Positions 5,969 to 9,978 of a DNA stretch of 9,978 nt are shown here, piece after piece (the stretch's first letter is position 1; each line of letters begins with the position of its first letter). The stretch spans positions 1 through 9,978 of the forward strand of contig JAUXNZ010000218.1 in NCBI GenBank assembly GCA_030682595.1, in the 5' to 3' direction. Position numbers and translations under genes: made by a program. The DNA is from Rhodocyclaceae bacterium. GTDB taxonomy: Bacteria > Pseudomonadota > Gammaproteobacteria > Burkholderiales > Rhodocyclaceae. The notes beneath the pieces are model-generated. The model worked only from the letters and a program-made list of their open reading frames with translations. It did not search any database and had not been told where the DNA came from.

Positions 5969-7425
5969 GCGCGGAACACTTCATTCTCGCCGCGCTGGTC
6001 CTGCCCCTGCTGGGCGCCCTCGGCATCGCGCTGGCCGGCAAGCTGCCCAATCTGCGCGAAGCCATCACGCTCACCACCGCCGTTGCCCTGTTCGCCTGTG
6101 TCGTGCAACTGCTCGATCCGGTTCTCGCAGGCGTCCGCCCCGAACTCGTCCTGCTCGAACCGCTGCCCGGCCTGCCCATCGCCTTCCGCGTCGAGCCGCT
6201 CGGCATGTTGTTCGCGTTGATCGCCAGCGGCCTGTGGATCGTCAATTCGGTGTATTCCATCGGCTACATGCGCGGCAACCAAGAAAAGCACCAGACGCGC
6301 TTCTACGTCTGCTTTGCGCTGTCGATCGCTGCCGCGCTCGCCATCGCCTTCGCGGGCAACCTGCTGACGCTGTTCGTGTTCTACGAAGCGCTGACGCTGC
6401 TCACCTACCCGCTCGTCACCCACGCCGGCACTGACAAGGCGCGGGCCGGCGGGCGCACCTATCTGGGTATCCTGATGGGCACCTCGGTGCTGTTCCTGCT
6501 GCCCGCCGTCATTTACACCTGGCATGTGACCGGCACCACCGACTTTCGCCCCGGCGGCATCCTCCCCGCCGGCATGGACCCCGGCGCGGTGATGGTGCTC
6601 CTGGCGCTGTTCATGTTCGGCATCGGCAAGGCCGCGCTGATGCCTTTCCACCGCTGGCTGCCCGCCGCGATGGTCGCGCCGACACCGGTTTCCGCGCTGC
6701 TCCATGCCGTCGCGGTGGTCAAGGCCGGCGTATTCTCGGTGGTGAAAGTCGTCGTCTATGTGTTTGGGCTGGACACGCTCGCCGGCGCCACCGACTGGCT
6801 GATCGGCATCGCCGGCTTCAGCATCGTCGCGGCTTCGGTGGTCGCGCTCAACGCCGACAATCTCAAGCGCCGCCTCGCCTATTCCACCGTCAGCCAGCTG
6901 TCCTACGTCATCCTGGCCGCCGCCATTCTCGCCCCGCTGTCGCTAGTCGGCGCGGCGCTGCATATTGCCGCCCATGCCTTCGGCAAGATCACGCTGTTCT
7001 TCGCCGCCGGCGCCATTTACACGGCGGCCCACAAGACCGAAGTCAGCCAGCTCGACGGCATCGGCCGCCGCATGCCGTGGACCATGACCGCCTTCGGCAT
7101 CGGTGCGCTGTCGATGATCGGCTTACCGCCGGCCGCCGGCTTCGTCAGCAAGTGGTACATCGTTTCCGGCGCGTTTGCCCAAGCGCAGTGGTTCGCGCTG
7201 GCGGTGATCTTCATCAGCACATTGCTGAACGCCGGTTATTTTCTGCCCATCCTCTACCGCGCTTTCTTCCGGCCGGAGTCCGCCGCAACGGCCGCCCATC
7301 CGCATGGCGAGGCGCCCCTGGCCATCGTCATCGCGCTGACGTTCACCGCCGCCGGCACGCTGGCCCTGTTCTTCTTCCCCGACGTGCCGCTGGCGCTGGC
7401 GCAACAACTGGTGCAGTCGCCATGA
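5965..7425 (+). CDS. Second antiporter-like subunit (MrpD/NuoM family)
   Basis: Second member of the Proton_antipo_M superfamily in the operon, 486 aa, about 14 helices. The proton-path residues are Glu141 (LFVFYEALTLLTYPL), Lys222 and His229 (GKAALMPFHRWLP), Lys253 (HAVAVVKAGVFSVV), His333, His337 and Lys341 (HIAAHAFGKITLFF), and Lys396 (GFVSKWYIV). The HAVAVVKAG block and YSIGYMRG (97-104) are closer to MrpA/NuoL-type sequences than the first subunit is, so it may take the place of the missing long MrpA; that is inference. It is not fused to a C-terminal MrpA/MrpB domain. ATG 5965 overlaps the previous stop (ATGA); there is no strong Shine-Dalgarno, so coupling is likely. Confidence 0.93.
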   Translation: MSAEHFILAALVLPLLGALGIALAGKLPNLREAITLTTAVALFACVVQLLDPVLAGVRPELVLLEPLPGLPIAFRVEPLGMLFALIASGLWIVNSVYSIGYMRGNQEKHQTRFYVCFALSIAAALAIAFAGNLLTLFVFYEALTLLTYPLVTHAGTDKARAGGRTYLGILMGTSVLFLLPAVIYTWHVTGTTDFRPGGILPAGMDPGAVMVLLALFMFGIGKAALMPFHRWLPAAMVAPTPVSALLHAVAVVKAGVFSVVKVVVYVFGLDTLAGATDWLIGIAGFSIVAASVVALNADNLKRRLAYSTVSQLSYVILAAAILAPLSLVGAALHIAAHAFGKITLFFAAGAIYTAAHKTEVSQLDGIGRRMPWTMTAFGIGALSMIGLPPAAGFVSKWYIVSGAFAQAQWFALAVIFISTLLNAGYFLPILYRAFFRPESAATAAHPHGEAPLAIVIALTFTAAGTLALFFFPDVPLALAQQLVQSP

Positions 7426-7679
7426 AAAACGCACACTGGCTCGACCAGCCGAAAAACATCAAGCTGTTGTGGCGCGGCTTTCTGTTCGTGCTGGCGCTGA
7501 CGGTGGCCGCCGAATTTCTTGTTCAGCTGCATCCGCACTTCGAAGTCGAAGGGTTGCTCGGCTTTCACGCCGCCTACGGCTTTGTCGCCTGCCTGCTGAT
7601 GATCGTCTTTGCCAAGGGTTTGGGGCTCATCCTCAAGCGGCCGGACACCTACTACGCGAAAGATGAGCGCGATGAGTAG
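7422..7679 (+). CDS. Uncharacterised two-helix membrane protein of the Mrp-like cluster, 85 aa
   Basis: Small inner-membrane protein with no assigned function that I can name. It has a short N-terminus (MKNAHWLDQPKNIKLLWRG), helix 1 at about 15-34, a connecting loop with HPHFEVEG (37-44), helix 2 at about 46-70 (GFHAAYGFVACLLMIVFAKG), and a charged tail KRPDTYYAKDERDE. It is not one of the seven Mrp subunits, but from memory similar small proteins with a WLD N-terminus, an AYGFVAC helix and a KR-D-x-YY tail sit in such clusters in other proteobacteria. ATG 7422 overlaps the previous stop by four bases and its own stop overlaps the next gene by eight. This implies co-translation and a structural or assembly role in the complex. 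Confidence 0.88.
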   Translation: MKNAHWLDQPKNIKLLWRGFLFVLALTVAAEFLVQLHPHFEVEGLLGFHAAYGFVACLLMIVFAKGLGLILKRPDTYYAKDERDE

Positions 7680-9372
7680 CGTCGCTTCTTCCCTCGTGCT
7701 CCACCCCGCCCTCATCCTGATCGCGGGCGCGCTGCTGCTGCCCTTCCTGCGCGGCACGGCGCGCAACATCGCCGTCCTGGCAGCGCCGACTTTTGCCTTG
7801 ATCGCCCTGTGGCTCTTGCCCGAAGGCCGACTGTGGGAGGTTGCCTGGCTCGACTACCAGCTCGCCCCGCTGAGCGTCGACAAGCTCTCGCGACTGTTCG
7901 CCACCATCTTCCTGCTCATGGCGGCGGTCGGCGGATTGTTCGCCCTGCGGCAGCCAAGCAAACTGGAAGTTCCCGCCGCTTTCCTTTACGCCGGCGCCGC
8001 CGTCGGCGTGGCGCTGGCCGGCGATCTGGTCACCGTGTTCGTGTTCTGGGAAGTCATGGCGGTCGGCTCGACGCTGGTACTCTGGAGTGCCAACACGCAA
8101 GCGGCCTGGGCGGCCAGCCTGCGCTATGCGATGGTGCACCTGGGCGGCGGCGTGATTCTGTTCGCCGGCGTCACCGGCCACCTGCTCGCCACCGGCGACG
8201 CCAGCTTTACGCGCATGCAACCCGATTCGATCGCCCACTGGCTGATCCTCATTGGCTTTCTCATCAATGCCGGCGCCCCGCCGTTGTCGGCCTGGCTGCC
8301 CGACGCCTATCCGGAAGCCTCGTGGAGCGGCACGGTGTTCCTCTCCGCCTTCACCACCAAGACGGCGGTATATGTGCTGCTGCGCGGCTTCCCCGGCACC
8401 GAAATCCTGATCTGGGTCGGCCTGTTCATGGTGTTCTACGGCATCGTCTATGCGCTGCTCGAAAACGACATGCGGCGCATCCTCGCCTATTCGATCGTCA
8501 ACCAGGTCGGCTTCATGATCGCCGGCATCGGCATCGGCACCGAGATGGCGCTCAACGGCGCCGCCGCGCACGCCTTTACCCACATCATCTACAAGGCACT
8601 GCTGCTGATGTCGGCCGGCGCCGTGCTCGCCGCCACTAACCGGCGCAAATGCTCGGAACTTGGCGGGCTTTTCCACAGCATGCCGATCACGACCATCTGC
8701 GGCACCATCGGGGCGCTGGCGATCTCGTCCTTCCCGCTCACTTCCGGCTTCATCTCCAAGTCGATGATTTCGCAAGCCGCCGCCGACGGCCACCTGCAAG
8801 CCGTCTGGCTGCTGCTCGCCGCCGCCTCGGCGGGCGTATTCCTCCATGCCGGCATCAAGTTCCCCTGGTTCGTCTTCTTCCAGAAGGATTCCGGTCTGCG
8901 TCCGCCTGACGCCGCGGGTTCGATGCGTTGGGCGATGATCCTGTTCGCCTTCCTCTGCATTGCGCTCGGTATCTGGCCCGAACCGCTCTACGCGATCCTG
9001 CCTTACGCGGTCGACTATGTGCCCTACACGGCCGCCCATGTGCTGACGCAACTGCAACTGCTGCTGTTTTCCGGCCTCGCATTTTTTGTCATGCTCAACT
9101 ACCTGAAGCGCACGCCGACCATTTCGCTCGATGTCGACTGGCTGTACCGCAAGCCGCTGCCCGTGCTGACGCGGCGGTTCGGCGGCACGTTGCGCGCAAT
9201 CCTGAGCGCCGGCGAACGCGGCGTGTCCGCCGTCTTCACCGGCCTGATCGGCCGTCTGGAGTCGCAACGCGGTCCCAGCGGCCTGCTGCGCCGCAGCTGG
9301 CCCACCGGCAGCATGGCGCTGTGGATGATGGTGATGCTGCTCGCCTACCTGCTGTTCTACTACCTGGGGTAG
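7672..9372 (+). CDS. Third antiporter-like subunit, divergent, with C-terminal extension
   Basis: Third Proton_antipo_M protein of the operon, 566 aa from ATG 7672. ATG 7663 is an in-frame alternative three codons upstream; 7672 has the better spacing to a GAG-containing purine stretch. Glu127 (FVFWEVMAVGSTLVL), Lys230 (FLSAFTTKTAVYVL), His304 and Lys308 (HIIYKALLLMSAG) and Lys363 (GFISKSM) are kept. Where the other two subunits have Lys and His in K-x6-H-x-WLP, this one reads NAGAPPLSAWLP, with Asn199 and Ser206. After a helix at about 461-478 comes DVDWLYRK (487-494), then an amphipathic, Arg-rich stretch and a final helix (546-564). This makes it longer than MrpD and recalls the NuoL C-terminal arm. 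It is probably the distal subunit of the complex (inference). Confidence 0.92.
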   Translation: MSSVASSLVLHPALILIAGALLLPFLRGTARNIAVLAAPTFALIALWLLPEGRLWEVAWLDYQLAPLSVDKLSRLFATIFLLMAAVGGLFALRQPSKLEVPAAFLYAGAAVGVALAGDLVTVFVFWEVMAVGSTLVLWSANTQAAWAASLRYAMVHLGGGVILFAGVTGHLLATGDASFTRMQPDSIAHWLILIGFLINAGAPPLSAWLPDAYPEASWSGTVFLSAFTTKTAVYVLLRGFPGTEILIWVGLFMVFYGIVYALLENDMRRILAYSIVNQVGFMIAGIGIGTEMALNGAAAHAFTHIIYKALLLMSAGAVLAATNRRKCSELGGLFHSMPITTICGTIGALAISSFPLTSGFISKSMISQAAADGHLQAVWLLLAAASAGVFLHAGIKFPWFVFFQKDSGLRPPDAAGSMRWAMILFAFLCIALGIWPEPLYAILPYAVDYVPYTAAHVLTQLQLLLFSGLAFFVMLNYLKRTPTISLDVDWLYRKPLPVLTRRFGGTLRAILSAGERGVSAVFTGLIGRLESQRGPSGLLRRSWPTGSMALWMMVMLLAYLLFYYLG

Positions 9373-9379
9373 ACGGCGC

Positions 9380-9978
9380 TTGAATCTGCTCACCGGTCTT
9401 AATGAACCGCAACTCGCCGCCGTCACCCTGCCGCCCCGGCACGCGCTGATCCTGGCCGGTGCCGGTTCGGGCAAGACGCGCGTGCTGACGACACGCATCG
9501 CCTGGCTGATTTCGACCGGACAGGCCAGTCCGCAGGCCGTGCTCGCCGTCACCTTCACCAACAAGGCGGCGAAGGAAATGCTCACCCGGCTTTCCGCCAT
9601 GCTGCCGATCAACGTCAAAGGCATGTGGATCGGCACCTTTCATGGCCTGTGCAACCGTATGCTGCGGGCGCACTATCGCGATGCCGGCCTGCCACAGCTA
9701 TTCCAGATTCTCGATTCCGCCGACCAGTTGTCGTCGGTCAAGCGCCTGCTCAAATCGCTTAACGTCGATGACGAGAAATTCCCGCCGCGCGAACTGACCT
9801 GGTTCATCAATGCGCAGAAGGAAGCCGGCCTGCGTGCCGGCGCCGTCGAAGCCTCATTTGGGTACATGGATGACTGGACGAAAAGGCGCGTCGAGCTGTA
9901 TGCCGCCTACGAGGCGCAATGCCAGAAGGAAGGCGTGGTCGATTTCGCCGAACTGCTGCTGCGCTATTACGAACTGCT
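9380..9978 (+). CDS. uvrD: UvrD/PcrA-type DNA helicase, N-terminal part (runs off window end)
   Basis: Superfamily 1A ATP-dependent 3'-5' DNA helicase, acting in nucleotide-excision and mismatch repair if it is UvrD. About 199 codons are present. Visible are the Q motif (LNEPQLAAV, Gln11), Walker A (AGAGSGKT at 26-33), motif Ia (AVTFTNKAAKEM about 56-67), and motif Ib-type GTFHGLCNRMLR (85-96). The segment VDFAELLLRYYEL (187-199) follows, where UvrD/PcrA proteins read DFDDLL; Walker B and later motifs are outside. The start is taken as TTG 9380-9382, giving M-NLLTGLNEPQ, the typical distance to the Q motif; no ATG or GTG fits and the Shine-Dalgarno is weak. It begins seven bases after the antiporter stop with no terminator between. 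Rep is the main alternative assignment. Confidence 0.93.
   Translation, partial: MNLLTGLNEPQLAAVTLPPRHALILAGAGSGKTRVLTTRIAWLISTGQASPQAVLAVTFTNKAAKEMLTRLSAMLPINVKGMWIGTFHGLCNRMLRAHYRDAGLPQLFQILDSADQLSSVKRLLKSLNVDDEKFPPRELTWFINAQKEAGLRAGAVEASFGYMDDWTKRRVELYAAYEAQCQKEGVVDFAELLLRYYEL

Noticed and set aside
7633..9636. Very long open frame (667 codons) on the minus strand opposite the third antiporter gene.
   Set aside because: It is rich in Gly, Glu, Asp, His, Gln and Arg in the way expected of the antisense frame of GC-rich membrane-protein codons, shows no family motifs, and spans two genes with clear homology on the plus strand.

Overview
The window comes from a GC-rich bacterial chromosome. 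The LeuRS sequence, the very tight gene packing and the Mrp-type cluster suggest a betaproteobacterium, perhaps near the Rhodocyclales. That placement is inference from remembered family sequences; no search was run.

Layout. The left part is on the minus strand: the N-terminal 436 codons of leuS (cut by the window start), then a small Trp-rich conserved-hypothetical gene of 112 codons upstream of it. A divergent intergenic region of about 300 bp (1738-2036) follows. It holds AT-rich promoter-like boxes for both directions and two interleaved perfect inverted repeats. From about 2037 to 9372 there is one uninterrupted plus-strand operon of ten genes. Nearly all overlap their neighbour by 1-11 bases; the exception is one 2-bp gap before mrpC. 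The order is mrpE, mrpF, mrpG, an MrpA-C-terminal/MbhD-MbhE-like protein, mrpB, mrpC, a first MrpD-like subunit, a second, an uncharacterised 85-aa two-helix protein, and a third divergent antiporter-like subunit. Seven bases later a UvrD/PcrA-type helicase gene begins, probably at TTG, and runs off the right end.

Function. The ten-gene block should encode a multi-subunit cation/proton antiporter of the Mrp/Mnh (CPA3) family in the inner membrane. It differs from the textbook mrpABCDEFG arrangement. There is no long MrpA; its C-terminal part is a separate short gene, and three antiporter-like (NuoL/M/N-type) subunits are present. With the NuoJ-like and NuoK-like small subunits, this makes a membrane arm like that of complex I or Mbh/Mbs complexes, but with no hydrogenase, quinone-reductase or NuoH-like gene in the window. 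Each antiporter-like subunit keeps the intramembrane Glu and several Lys expected for proton transfer, but the third has Asn and Ser where the other two have Lys and His.

Points most worth a second look are the 85-aa subunit, the apparent lack of a canonical start codon for the MrpA-C-like gene despite a strong ribosome binding site, the third antiporter subunit with altered proton-channel residues and a C-terminal extension, and the interleaved inverted repeats between the divergent genes. I found no RNA gene, insertion sequence, CRISPR array or clear terminator.
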